Origin: JBFKMV01 sp041629655
GTDB taxonomy: Bacteria; Acidobacteriota; Polarisedimenticolia; Polarisedimenticolales; Polarisedimenticolaceae
Length of the DNA stretch: 44,839 nt
Reading direction: 5' to 3'
Assembly: GCA_041629655.1 (NCBI GenBank)
Contig: JBFKMV010000017.1
Coordinates: 1 to 44,839, forward strand
Every line of letters starts with the position of its first letter. The first letter of the stretch is position 1. Positions 1 through 8,937 of the stretch are shown in pieces. The notes below the pieces were generated by a model. It did no database searches. It worked only from the letters and a program-made list of their open reading frames with translations, and had not been told where the DNA came from. The position numbers and the translations under genes were made by a program.

Positions 1-1
1 G

Positions 2-3000
2 ACCGGCTTCAGGCCCGAACCGTCCGCGGCCCGGCACGGGTCCGCGGAAACGCGCGGAACGCTGGCGATCGACCTCGTGGTCAGCGTGATGGACCCCGAG
101 ACCCGACAGCCGCGCATCGGCAGCATGGTGCCCGGCTTCGATGTCGGCTTCACGCTCGAGGGTCTGTCCGGGGTGATCGCGTCCGGTCCGCTGGAGTACC
201 ACCTGTCCTCGCACGGGCCGGCCTACGGCGCCGAGGTGCCGCTGGACGGCGGTCAAGCGGGGCCGCTCGAGCTGAGCCTCGACATCGCCGGCTCGCCGCG
301 TTTCGGCACCGATCACGCCGACCATCCCGAGGACCCGTCGGCGTGTCCCGCCGCGCCCGACAACATCCACGCGCTGATCGATCTGACGAGCCTGCTCGCC
401 GCGGCGGGCGGCGATTCCGGCGCCGGCGTCGACCAAGCCAACGTACGCTCGGTGCTGGTCGGCACGCTCGACCCGCGCCCGTCCGACAGCTACAGCGACA
501 TCTGGGGCTACAACGACGGGGTGACCTACCTGGCGATCATGGGCAGCACCAACGGCACGCTGTTCATCGACGTGACCGACCCCGCGAATCCGGTCGAGGT
601 CGGCTACATCGGCGGTCCGTCTTCCTCGTGGCGCGACATCAAGACCTACGTCAAGGACGGCAACGCCTACGCCTACATCGTCACCGAGGGCTCGGGAGCC
701 GGCGAGGGGCTGCAGGTCGTCGAGATCACCGACCCGCTGAACCCCGTGCTTCTCAATACCCTCACGACGAGCTTCACCACGGCCCACAACATCTACATCG
801 ACACGGCCCAGGGTCACGCCTGGGGGATCGGCACCGACAACGGAACGCGGGTGCTCGACCTGGCCGCCGATCCGGTCAACCCGCCCGAGATCGGGTCGTT
901 CACCGAGCGCTACGTGCACGACGCCTACGTCGCCGGCGGCCTGGCGCAATTCTCCGAGATCAACAACGGGCAGCACGAGGTCGCCGATTCGAGCGACGTC
1001 TCGAACATCCAGACGCTGTCGCGCTGGAACACGCCCGGCAACGCGGCCCACAACGGCTGGGCCAACCAGTCCAACACGATCGTGGCCACCACCGACGAGA
1101 CCTCGACCGGCCACATCGCGGTCTACGACATCACCGATCCGGCCAACCCCAGCGCCGTGCTCGGCGAGTACCAGCCCCACCCCACGGCCAGCGTGCACAA
1201 CGTGATGTTCGACGACCAGGACAACGAGATCATCGCGATGGCCTACTACGCGCTGGGCTGGAAGTACGTCGACCTGCATCGGCCGACGGCGCCGGTCGAG
1301 CTGGCCGGGTACGACAGCTACGGCTCCGGGGACACGGGCTTCAACGGCGCGTGGGGCATCTACACCTTCGACCCGCGCGGCTACGACTACCTCAGCGACA
1401 TCTCCACGGGGCTGTACGTGCTGGACTACGCGCCGACCGGCGGAACGCTCTCCGGCGTGGTGCGCGATGCGGGCGACGGCACCCCGGTCCCGGAGGCCCG
1501 TGTGGTCGTGCTGGCCAACGGCACGGAGGCCTTCTCGGCGCCCGACGGGGTGTTCGCCGTCTACGCCGAAGAGGGGGAGGTCCAGCTTCGGGTCAGCGCG
1601 TGGGGCTTCCGCACCGCGCTGCTCAACGCCGGCACGATGCCGCTGGGCGGCCGTGTCGACGCCGACGTCGAACTGGCCCGGCTGCCGCGGGTCTCGTTGT
1701 CCGGCACCATCAGCAGCGCCGCCGACGCGTCCCCGATCGAGGGAGCGACCGTGCGGATCGTCGGGACGTCGCTGGTCGCGGTCAGCGGCCCGGACGGCAG
1801 CTACCAGTTCGCGGACGTCGCCGTCGGCCAGCAGACGGTGACGGCGGAGGCCGCCGGCTTCTCCTCGGACGAGGGACGGATCGTGCTCGCCGCGGGCGCC
1901 GACGGCACCGTCGACCTGACGCTCGAGCCGGCGATGCTGGTGGACGACGTCGAGAGCGATCTGGGCTGGACCCTCGGCCTGGGCGGCGACACCGCGACCA
2001 GCGGGGAGTGGGAGCGCGTCGACCCCAACGGGACCGGCGGCGGCAACGTGCAGCCGGAGGACGACCACACCGCGGACCCGGCGGACACCGCGTTCATCAC
2101 CGGCCAGTCCAACCCCGGCGCCTCCACCGAGGCCAACGACGTGGAGAACGGATTCACGACCCTGCTGTCGCCGACGATCGACGTCTCGGGTCTCGGCGCG
2201 GCCCAGATCCGCTACTACCGCTGGGTCTCGGCCAGCTCCGGGTTCCTCTCCGGAGGAACGCTGCGCGTCGAGATCTCGCTCAACGGCGGGGCCAGCTGGG
2301 CCCAGCTCGAGAACGTCGGTCAGGCCAACCAGTGGAACGCGCGGCAGTTCGACGTCGGCTCGTTCGGGCCGCTGAGCAACGACCTCCGGGTGCGCTTCCG
2401 GGCCGAGGCCACCAGCGGCTTCCAGAACTATCGCGTGCTGGAGGCGGGTGTCGACGACTTCGAGGTCGTCCGGGCCTGCGGCGCCCGCTTCAATCCCGCG
2501 GCGGGAGACGCCGACGCCGACGGCATCGTCGACGGCTGCGACGGCTGCCCGCTGGATCCGGCGAACGATGCGGACGGCGACGGGGTTTGCGGCGACCTCG
2601 ACAACGCCGTGTTCGCAGCCAACGCCGGCCAGGAGGACGCGGACGGCGACGGCGTGGGCGACGTCATCGACAACTGCGGAGCCGACCCGAACGCCGACCA
2701 GCGCGACCTCGATCGCGACGGTCTCGGTGACGCCTGCGACCCCGACCTCGACGGCGACGGCATCGTCGACGGCTCGGACACCGATCGCGACGACGACGGC
2801 GTGGACGACGCCGTGGACCTCTGCCCGAGCGTCCCGGACGCGCCCCAGGCCGACGATGATTTGGACGGCGAGGGCGACGCCTGCGACCCGGACGACGGGC
2901 TCGTGCAGGGCCTCGAGGTGTCCGGCGCCCGGATGAGCTGGGAGCCGGAGTCCGGTTCGGACGGTTACAACCTGTACCGCGGCGACCTCGGCGCGCCGGG

Positions 3001-3184
3001 GCTCGTGGCGCTGGCGGCCTGTCGCCGGTCCGGGGCAACGGCGACGTTCGGCATCGACCACGACCTGCCGGTCCCCGGCGACGGGTTCTTCTACCTGGTG
3101 GCGCGGATCGCCGCGGGAGTCGAGGGCTCGCTCGGCCGGGACTCGGCCGGAATCGAGCGCAGCATCGCGAGCCCCTGTCCCTAG
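2..3184 (+). CDS. Secreted choice-of-anchor B / LVIVD-repeat protein with TSP3 repeats (5' partial)
   Basis: The frame is open to the left edge, so the true start and signal peptide probably lie upstream; the first in-window GTG is at 77. Reading from 77, residues about 125-455 form a choice-of-anchor B domain with repeated 'DVTDPANPVEVG'-type LVIVD blades, probably a beta-propeller. Two carboxypeptidase-regulatory-like beta-sandwich domains follow (about 455-535 and 538-617), then a jelly-roll-like domain (about 620-800, starting at 'VDDVESDLGW'). An Asp-rich stretch of thrombospondin type 3 calcium-binding repeats (about 809-941) and a C-terminal fibronectin-like module ending in Cys-Pro complete the protein. 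The family is typically secreted or surface-bound. No catalytic site is visible, so binding or adhesion is inferred. The C-terminal module recurs in the next gene. Confidence 0.85.
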   Translation, partial: TGFRPEPSAARHGSAETRGTLAIDLVVSVMDPETRQPRIGSMVPGFDVGFTLEGLSGVIASGPLEYHLSSHGPAYGAEVPLDGGQAGPLELSLDIAGSPRFGTDHADHPEDPSACPAAPDNIHALIDLTSLLAAAGGDSGAGVDQANVRSVLVGTLDPRPSDSYSDIWGYNDGVTYLAIMGSTNGTLFIDVTDPANPVEVGYIGGPSSSWRDIKTYVKDGNAYAYIVTEGSGAGEGLQVVEITDPLNPVLLNTLTTSFTTAHNIYIDTAQGHAWGIGTDNGTRVLDLAADPVNPPEIGSFTERYVHDAYVAGGLAQFSEINNGQHEVADSSDVSNIQTLSRWNTPGNAAHNGWANQSNTIVATTDETSTGHIAVYDITDPANPSAVLGEYQPHPTASVHNVMFDDQDNEIIAMAYYALGWKYVDLHRPTAPVELAGYDSYGSGDTGFNGAWGIYTFDPRGYDYLSDISTGLYVLDYAPTGGTLSGVVRDAGDGTPVPEARVVVLANGTEAFSAPDGVFAVYAEEGEVQLRVSAWGFRTALLNAGTMPLGGRVDADVELARLPRVSLSGTISSAADASPIEGATVRIVGTSLVAVSGPDGSYQFADVAVGQQTVTAEAAGFSSDEGRIVLAAGADGTVDLTLEPAMLVDDVESDLGWTLGLGGDTATSGEWERVDPNGTGGGNVQPEDDHTADPADTAFITGQSNPGASTEANDVENGFTTLLSPTIDVSGLGAAQIRYYRWVSASSGFLSGGTLRVEISLNGGASWAQLENVGQANQWNARQFDVGSFGPLSNDLRVRFRAEATSGFQNYRVLEAGVDDFEVVRACGARFNPAAGDADADGIVDGCDGCPLDPANDADGDGVCGDLDNAVFAANAGQEDADGDGVGDVIDNCGADPNADQRDLDRDGLGDACDPDLDGDGIVDGSDTDRDDDGVDDAVDLCPSVPDAPQADDDLDGEGDACDPDDGLVQGLEVSGARMSWEPESGSDGYNLYRGDLGAPGLVALAACRRSGATATFGIDHDLPVPGDGFFYLVARIAAGVEGSLGRDSAGIERSIASPCP

Positions 3185-3200
3185 CGGCAAGGCTCCGGCG

Positions 3201-3230
3201 TTGCCAGGCCGGGCGCCGCCGGGGTAGAAC
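3201..3230 (+). promoter_or_regulatory. Putative sigma-70 promoter of the S8 protease gene
   Basis: TTGCCA (3201-3206), an 18-base spacer and TAGAAC (3225-3230) lie 15 bases before the ATG at 3246. The -10 resembles the TAGAAT/TAGACT boxes seen before several other genes in this window. Confidence 0.4.
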
Positions 3231-3245
3231 AGGGCGAGGTCCCGG

Positions 3246-5507
3246 ATGATGCGCTGTACATCGAGCAGGTTCGGCACGGGGCGCCGCGTGGCGTGTGCCG
3301 CGCTGGCCTGGGCCGCCTGGAGCGGCTGGACGGCCGCGGAGCCGCCCCGGATCAGCCCCGAGATCGAAGCGCACCGCGAGCTGAAGCTGCGCCCCACCGG
3401 GGTCCCGGCGGCGAGCCACGCAAGCTGGTTGCGCGAGACCGGGCTCGACCCCGACCGGCCGGACGCCGAGCGGTGCGTGATCTACGTGGAGCGGCGGCTC
3501 GAACGGGACGAGCTGGACGACCTGGAGCGTCACGGTCTCGAGCTGCACCGCGCGCTGTGGGTCCCGCCGGTGCCCGGCCGGCATCCCTACGGGTACCACC
3601 TGGCGACGGTGCCCTACGCCGCGCTCGAGGTGCTGCGCGAGCACCCGGCCGTGGTCCGCGTCGAGTCGACGGAGTTCACCGCCCGGCCGCTGAACAACCT
3701 CACGCGTCCCCTGATCGGCGTGGACGACGTTCACGCCGGCGTCGGCGTCACCCCCCGCGACGGCACGGGGGTCAAGCTGGCGGTGGCCGACTCCGGTCTC
3801 GACGTCTCGCACCCCGACATTCCCGCGCCGCTGGAGGCGTTCGACGTCACCGACGGGACGGATCCCGCCGACTGGGGCGCCGACGTCTCCAACACCGTGA
3901 TCGGCCACGGCACCCACGTCACCGGGGTCGCGCTGGCCAGCGGGGCGCAATCGGCGGGCAACACGGGCAACGCCGGCGGAAGCTACACGGGCATGGCGCC
4001 CGGCGCCTCGCTGCACTTCTACAAGATCGGCAACGACGGCAGCGGTTCCACCACGTTCGAGGACATGATCGAGGCCGTCGATCGCGCCGCGGCGGTCGGC
4101 GTCCGGGTGTTCACGATGAGCTACGGCGGCTTCAACAGCACCTTCCTGGACGGCTCCAGCCCGGTCTGCCAGGCGATCGACGCGGCGGTGGCGGGCGGCA
4201 TGACCGTGTTCACCAGTGCCGGCAACGAGGCCGGGCTGCGCCATCACGCCTCGGCGCTCAGTCCCGCCGGCGGCTCGTCGGAGGAGTTCATCTTCGAGGT
4301 CGCGGCCAGCGGCGGGCCGGCGTTCGGGTTCACGTTCTTCCGGGTCGTCTGGAAGGACGACTTCCCGGGAGACGCCAACGTCACGTTGACGATCCAGAAC
4401 CTCGCCGCCGGCGAGTCGTTGAACGAAGGCTCGGCCGACGTCAGCGTCCGGGGCACCGAGAGCAAGTTCTACACGCTGACCTACAACGTGCCCGCGGGCG
4501 AGTCGCACATGTACCGGATGCGCTTCGAAAACGCGGCCGCCGCCGGGCCGACGCCGCGGGTCCACATCGTGCGCACCGGGGGCACCGGTCTGTTCACCGT
4601 CGACACCGACCGCTCGACGACGATCGTCCATCCGGCGCTGTGCGACGGAACGATCGCGACCGCGGCCTGGACACAGCGCGACATGTGGGTCGATTACCAG
4701 AACACCGAATGGCAGTGCTGCAACCTGGTCGCGGGCACGCTGGCCCCGTTCAGCAGCCGCGGGCCCCGCGTCGACGGGCGCCGCAAGCCCGACCTGGCGG
4801 CGCCTGGCGCGACGACCATCTCGACCAAGGACGCCACCTTCCACACGCTCAACTCGCGCATCATCGACAACGACGGCGTCGGGCTCGACGGGAGCGGGCC
4901 GGCCCAGTACTACGCGATCCACGGGACCAGCCAGGCCGCCCCGGCCGCCGCCGGGGCCGCGGCCCTGATCCTGGAGGCCGCTCCCGGGCTCGGCCCCACG
5001 GGAGTTCGCAACGCGCTGACGTTCACCGCGTCCGGCTCGGGCAACCCCGACGATGCGGCAGGCTACGGTCTGATCGACGCGCTGGCGGCGCTGCAGTCCC
5101 TCCCGGCACCGGGCACCGACGCCGACGGCGACGCGGTCTCCGGCGGCGAGGGCGGCGACTGCAACGATGGGGACCCGCAGAGCTGGGCTACCCCCGGCGA
5201 AGCCGTCGAGCTGCACCTGATCGACCGGGTGACGATCGTCTGGTCGCCTCCGGCCCGGCCCGGCGGGGCGGCCGTGGGCTACGACGTGCTGCGGTCGCTG
5301 GAGCCGGGGAACTTCGTCACCACCGCGAGCTGCGTGGAGTCCGGCGAGGGGTCGGATCACGTCGCGTTCGACCTCTCGACCCCGACGTTCGACGAGGTGT
5401 TCTACTACCTCGTACGTGCGGTCAACGGCTGCCTCGGCCACGACTCCGACGGCAGCCTGGGGCTCGACAGCAGCGGCGCCGAGCGCGGGGGCCGGCCCTG
5501 CAGCTGA
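3246..5507 (+). CDS. Secreted subtilisin-like serine protease (S8 family)
   Basis: 753 residues. An N-terminal signal peptide (basic 'RRVACAALAWAAW' then a small-residue cleavage site near residue 28-30) directs export. A propeptide-like region (about 30-150) precedes the protease domain. The catalytic triad is visible: Asp182 in 'AVADSGLD', His221 in 'GHGTHVTG', and Ser562 in 'HGTSQAAPAAAG'. Between His and Ser there is a large insertion (about residues 330-460) that looks like a beta-sandwich, as in several S8 subgroups. After the protease domain come a short Asp-rich linker ('DADGDAVSGGEGGDCNDGD') and a fibronectin-like C-terminal module (about 655-753) shared with the preceding gene. Two consecutive ATGs (3246, 3249) make the exact start uncertain by one codon. 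Likely role: extracellular proteolysis. Confidence 0.93.
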   Translation: MMRCTSSRFGTGRRVACAALAWAAWSGWTAAEPPRISPEIEAHRELKLRPTGVPAASHASWLRETGLDPDRPDAERCVIYVERRLERDELDDLERHGLELHRALWVPPVPGRHPYGYHLATVPYAALEVLREHPAVVRVESTEFTARPLNNLTRPLIGVDDVHAGVGVTPRDGTGVKLAVADSGLDVSHPDIPAPLEAFDVTDGTDPADWGADVSNTVIGHGTHVTGVALASGAQSAGNTGNAGGSYTGMAPGASLHFYKIGNDGSGSTTFEDMIEAVDRAAAVGVRVFTMSYGGFNSTFLDGSSPVCQAIDAAVAGGMTVFTSAGNEAGLRHHASALSPAGGSSEEFIFEVAASGGPAFGFTFFRVVWKDDFPGDANVTLTIQNLAAGESLNEGSADVSVRGTESKFYTLTYNVPAGESHMYRMRFENAAAAGPTPRVHIVRTGGTGLFTVDTDRSTTIVHPALCDGTIATAAWTQRDMWVDYQNTEWQCCNLVAGTLAPFSSRGPRVDGRRKPDLAAPGATTISTKDATFHTLNSRIIDNDGVGLDGSGPAQYYAIHGTSQAAPAAAGAAALILEAAPGLGPTGVRNALTFTASGSGNPDDAAGYGLIDALAALQSLPAPGTDADGDAVSGGEGGDCNDGDPQSWATPGEAVELHLIDRVTIVWSPPARPGGAAVGYDVLRSLEPGNFVTTASCVESGEGSDHVAFDLSTPTFDEVFYYLVRAVNGCLGHDSDGSLGLDSSGAERGGRPCS

Positions 5508-5622
5508 GCCCGCCCGGGCGCGCGCGCTTGCCAGCGCGATCGGGTTTCGTGTATCACGCTGCACACGCGGAGCCGCGTCGCGGCCGGCCGCCGGGCCGGC
5601 GGAGCCCGCAGGAGCGAATCGA

Positions 5623-8247
5623 TTGACCACTGACATCGGGCTGGTGCTGGCGATCCTGGCGGTCGCGGTCGTGCTGCTGATCACCGAGTGGCTGCGCATG
5701 GACGTGGTGGCGCTGCTGGTCCTGGGAGCGCTGGTCGTGACCGGTCTGCTGGATGCGGCCCAGGCGTTGTCCGGCTTCAGCAATCCCGCCGTGGTCACGG
5801 TCTGGGCGATGTTCATCCTCAGCGCGGCGCTGAGCCGCACCGGCGTCGCCGGGGTGATCGGGCGCTACCTGCTGCGGCTGATCGGGACCGGCGAGACCCG
5901 CGTCGTGGCCCTGATCATGCTCGCGGCCGCGGTGCTCTCCGCGTTCATGAACAACATCGGGGTCGCGGCGCTGCTGCTGCCGGTGGTGATGGACGTGGCC
6001 CGGCGTACCGGGCGGCCGCCCTCGCGGCTGCTGATGCCGTTGGCGTTCGGCTCGCTGCTCGGAGGGTTGACGACGTTGATCGGGACGCCCCCGAACCTGC
6101 TGGTCAGCGAGACGATGCGCGATGCCGGTCTGACGCCGTTCCGGCTGTTCGACTTCGCGCTGGTCGGGGTGCCGGTGATGCTGGGCGGCATCGCGTTCGT
6201 ATCGCTGGTCGGGCGACGCTGGCTGCCCGCGCGCGACCCGGGCCGCGAGTCGGTGACCGTGGGGTCGGCCGACCTGTCGCGCCAGTACGCGCTGCACGAG
6301 CGCACGCTGATGCTGCGGATCCGCGCCGATTCACCGCTGATCGGCAAGTCGCTCCGTCGCAGCCGCATCGGCACCGCGACCGGGCTCAACGTGATGGCGA
6401 TCAGCCGCCACGGCAAGCTGATCCCGGCGCCCTCCAGCGGCATCGTGCTGGAGCGGGACGACGGCCTGCTGGTCGGGGGCAAGCTCGACCGCTTCTCCGA
6501 GCTTCAGGGTTGGCGCGAGCTGGTCGTGGAGGGTCGCGACCTGGGCCTGGAGCGGGTCGCCTCGACCGAGATCGCGATCGCCGAGCTGCGCGTCGCGGCC
6601 GGCTGCTCGCTGATCGGGCGCACGATCGCGCAGTCCGATTTCCGGCGCCGTTTCGGGCCGATCGTGCTGGCGATGCGCCACGACTCGACCGTGACGCACA
6701 CCGAGCTGGGCAACGTGAGCCTCCGCGCCGGGGACGGGCTGCTGGTCCAGGGCCGGGCGGAGCAGCTCGCCGAGCTGTGCGCGTCGAGCGACTTCGACTC
6801 CGGCATCACCGATCCCGAGGAGCTGTCGCGGGCCTACCACATGGAGCACGGGCTGTTCGTGGTGCGTGTCCCGGACGACTCGGTGCTGCGATTCAAGAGC
6901 CTGGCCAAAAGCCGGCTCGGCGACGCGCTGGGACTCGCCGTGCTGGGGATCGTGCGCGGAGAGCGCACGCTGCTGATGCCGGATCCCGACGAGCGGCTGC
7001 TGGCCGGCGACCGCTTGCTGGTGCGGGGGCGGGTGGCCGACCTGGACGTGTTTCGCGGACTCCAGCAGCTCGAGACCGCGGACGCCCCGCTCAAGGACGT
7101 CGAGGAGCTGCAGTCGGAGCGGATCGGGCTGATCGAGGTGATCCTCTCGCCGCGCACCCGGCTGGCGGGCAGCACGCTGCGCGACCTCGATTTCCGGGAG
7201 CGCTACGGCCTGCAGGTGCTGGCGATCCTGCGCGAGGGACGGACGCACCGCTCGGGACTGCGCGATCTTCCGCTGCGCTTCGGCGACGCCTTGCTGCTGT
7301 TCGGCTCGCGGGACCGGCTGGCGCTGTTGACGCGCGACCCGGACTTCCTGGTGCTGAGCGAGGCGGCGCAGGTCGCCCCGCGCACCGAGCGCGCGTCGCT
7401 GGCCGCGCTGATCATGGGCGTCGCGATGGCCACCGTGCTGGTGGGCTGGCTGCACATCGCGATCGCGGCGGTGATCGCGGCGGCGCTGATGATCGCCACC
7501 GGCTGCGTCAGCTTCGAGGAGGCCTACCGCAGCATCGAGTGGCCGTCGGTGTTCGTGATCGCGGGCATGCTTCCGCTGGGGACCGCGCTCAACGACACCG
7601 GCGCGGCCGGCTACCTGGTGGCCAACGTGATCGGCCACGCCGGGGGCTGGGGCGGTCTGGGCGTGCTGATCGGACTCTACTTCGTGACCGCCGTGGCGAC
7701 GACGATCATCCCCACGGCGGCGTTGGTGGTGCTGATGGCGCCGATCGCGCTGGAGGTCGCGGCCGGCGCCGGTCTGGCGCCCGAGTCGCTGTTGATGGCC
7801 GTGGCGATCGCCGCCTCGGCGAGCTTCACCAGTCCGATCGCCCACCCCGCGAACATGCTGGTGATGGGGCCGGGCGGTTACGCCTTCCGTGACTACCTGC
7901 GGCTGGGCGTTCCGCTGGCGCTGGTCGTGTTCCTGCTGACCCTGCTGCTGCTTCCGCTGGCGTGGCCGCTCGCCCCGGCAGCGGCGGCCGATCCGTCACG
8001 CGGTCCGGGCGCCGCCACCGGTCAGCTTGGCGACCAGGAACCCGGCCACGAAACCGATCAGCGTGGTGAGCAGGATCAGGATCACGCGCGACATCGTGAA
8101 TTCCCACAGCAGCACTTGTACGTTGACCGTTTCGGTGTTCTGGATCACCAGGATCAGCATCACCACCGACAGCACCAGCAGCAGCACCACCTTGGGGCGC
8201 GGCATCAGCCCACCTCGCCCGACCGCTTGGCGGCCAGCCGCTCGTAG
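5623..8247 (+). CDS. SLC13-family permease with four RCK_C (TrkA_C) domains
   Basis: 874 residues from a TTG start, chosen because CAGGAG (5609-5614) sits 8 bases upstream and because 'TDIGLVLAILAVAVVLL' is the usual N-terminal helix. Membrane segments cover about residues 1-205 and 590-780, with SLC13/ArsB signatures such as 'SAFMNNIGVAALLLPV' and 'TLIGTPPNLLVS'. Between them lie four consecutive RCK_C domains (about 225-300, 310-385, 405-480 and 500-580), which in this family are cytoplasmic ligand-sensing modules. The usual substrates are anions such as dicarboxylates or sulfate; the actual substrate cannot be told from sequence. Residues after about 791 are Gln/His/Asp-rich and lie antisense to the genes at 7996-8205 and 8205-8879. 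This tail is unlike any transporter and may be a read-through extension. A two-RCK paralogue lies at 22618-24393. Confidence 0.88.
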   Translation: MTTDIGLVLAILAVAVVLLITEWLRMDVVALLVLGALVVTGLLDAAQALSGFSNPAVVTVWAMFILSAALSRTGVAGVIGRYLLRLIGTGETRVVALIMLAAAVLSAFMNNIGVAALLLPVVMDVARRTGRPPSRLLMPLAFGSLLGGLTTLIGTPPNLLVSETMRDAGLTPFRLFDFALVGVPVMLGGIAFVSLVGRRWLPARDPGRESVTVGSADLSRQYALHERTLMLRIRADSPLIGKSLRRSRIGTATGLNVMAISRHGKLIPAPSSGIVLERDDGLLVGGKLDRFSELQGWRELVVEGRDLGLERVASTEIAIAELRVAAGCSLIGRTIAQSDFRRRFGPIVLAMRHDSTVTHTELGNVSLRAGDGLLVQGRAEQLAELCASSDFDSGITDPEELSRAYHMEHGLFVVRVPDDSVLRFKSLAKSRLGDALGLAVLGIVRGERTLLMPDPDERLLAGDRLLVRGRVADLDVFRGLQQLETADAPLKDVEELQSERIGLIEVILSPRTRLAGSTLRDLDFRERYGLQVLAILREGRTHRSGLRDLPLRFGDALLLFGSRDRLALLTRDPDFLVLSEAAQVAPRTERASLAALIMGVAMATVLVGWLHIAIAAVIAAALMIATGCVSFEEAYRSIEWPSVFVIAGMLPLGTALNDTGAAGYLVANVIGHAGGWGGLGVLIGLYFVTAVATTIIPTAALVVLMAPIALEVAAGAGLAPESLLMAVAIAASASFTSPIAHPANMLVMGPGGYAFRDYLRLGVPLALVVFLLTLLLLPLAWPLAPAAAADPSRGPGAATGQLGDQEPGHETDQRGEQDQDHARHREFPQQHLYVDRFGVLDHQDQHHHRQHQQQHHLGARHQPTSPDRLAASRS
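7996..8205 (-). CDS. LapA-domain (DUF1049) small inner-membrane protein
   Basis: 69 residues with two hydrophobic segments (about 5-24 and 40-62) separated by 'QNTETVNVQVLLWEFTMS'. This is the arrangement of the lipopolysaccharide assembly protein A domain: an Asn-Thr/x-Val-Val-x-Val loop, a Phe, then a second helix ending in Ala-Lys. In Enterobacteria LapA helps control LPS levels; that role is not shown here. Its ATG shares one base with the TGA of the upstream coiled-coil gene (TGATG), so the two are translationally coupled. The whole gene is antisense to the 3' end of the SLC13 permease reading frame. Confidence 0.75.
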   Translation of the reverse strand: MPRPKVVLLLVLSVVMLILVIQNTETVNVQVLLWEFTMSRVILILLTTLIGFVAGFLVAKLTGGGARTA

Positions 8248-8879
8248 GCCTGCTCGAGCTGCTCGGCCTTGGTCCACTGCCGCTCCACCTTGCGTGCCGC
8301 GTTGTCGAGATCCTTTTGCCGCTTGCGGACGCGGTTCTCGAACTCGCCCACCGAGTAGTTGCCGGCCTCCGGCACGTTCTCCTGGACCAGCTTGCGGACC
8401 CGGGCCACATCGCGCTGCGCCTCGGTCAGGTCGAGCGCGGCCTTGGCCCGGTCGACTTCCTCCTTGTAGGCCTTTTCGATCTGTTCCTTCCAGTCGACGT
8501 GGGCCTTGGCGACCTGGAGCTTCTCCTCGGCGGCCGCCGTCTGGAGCCGGGCCACCGCGAGCCGGTTGTCGTCCTTGTTCGCGCGCGCGGCCTTCTCCTC
8601 GGCGCGGGCGGCCTTGACGTCGAGCTGATCGGTGTCCATGGCGCGCTTGGCGGCCTTGACGTCCTCTTCGGCCCGGCTCGCCGCGAGCTTGGCGCGCTCG
8701 AGGGCGACCTGGGCCACCAGGACGGCGTGCTCGCTGTCCTTGAGCGAGTCCAGGCCTTCCGGCGACAGTCCGACCATATGCTCCAGCTTCACCGCGTCGC
8801 CGCGGAAGACGTCCAGCGGACCGGCGTGCGCCGTCAGCGCCAGGGCCAGCGTCAAGATCCCCAACAGAGGCTTCTGCAT
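8205..8879 (-). CDS. Exported coiled-coil protein of unknown function
   Basis: 224 residues. Residues 1-19 form a signal peptide ('LLGILTLALALTAHAG', likely cleavage after AHA). The mature part is almost entirely charged helix rich in Ala, Glu, Lys and Arg ('AAEEKLQVAKAHVDWKEQIE'), predicting a long periplasmic coiled coil. A good Shine-Dalgarno (GGGAG, 7 bases upstream on the minus strand) supports the ATG at 8879. It forms a two-gene unit with the LapA-domain gene, so a role at the cell envelope is plausible. I do not recognise a named family, and no enzymatic motif is visible. Confidence 0.7.
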   Translation of the reverse strand: MQKPLLGILTLALALTAHAGPLDVFRGDAVKLEHMVGLSPEGLDSLKDSEHAVLVAQVALERAKLAASRAEEDVKAAKRAMDTDQLDVKAARAEEKAARANKDDNRLAVARLQTAAAEEKLQVAKAHVDWKEQIEKAYKEEVDRAKAALDLTEAQRDVARVRKLVQENVPEAGNYSVGEFENRVRKRQKDLDNAARKVERQWTKAEQLEQAYERLAAKRSGEVG

Positions 8880-8937
8880 TTCGAGCTCCCTTCGTTCTAC
8901 CGCCGCACCGCGAGGAGCAGCGGTACCTTCAGCATAC

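Noticed and set aside
2500..2900. Repetitive GACGCGGACGGCGAC-like DNA looking like a tandem repeat
   Set aside because: It simply encodes Asp-rich thrombospondin type 3 repeats and has no constant unit at DNA level.
2664..5840. 1058-codon open frame on the minus strand opposite the protease gene
   Set aside because: It is Arg/Gly/Pro-rich with no domain pattern and mirrors the clear protease and TSP3-repeat coding on the plus strand; GC-rich DNA often leaves the opposite frame open.
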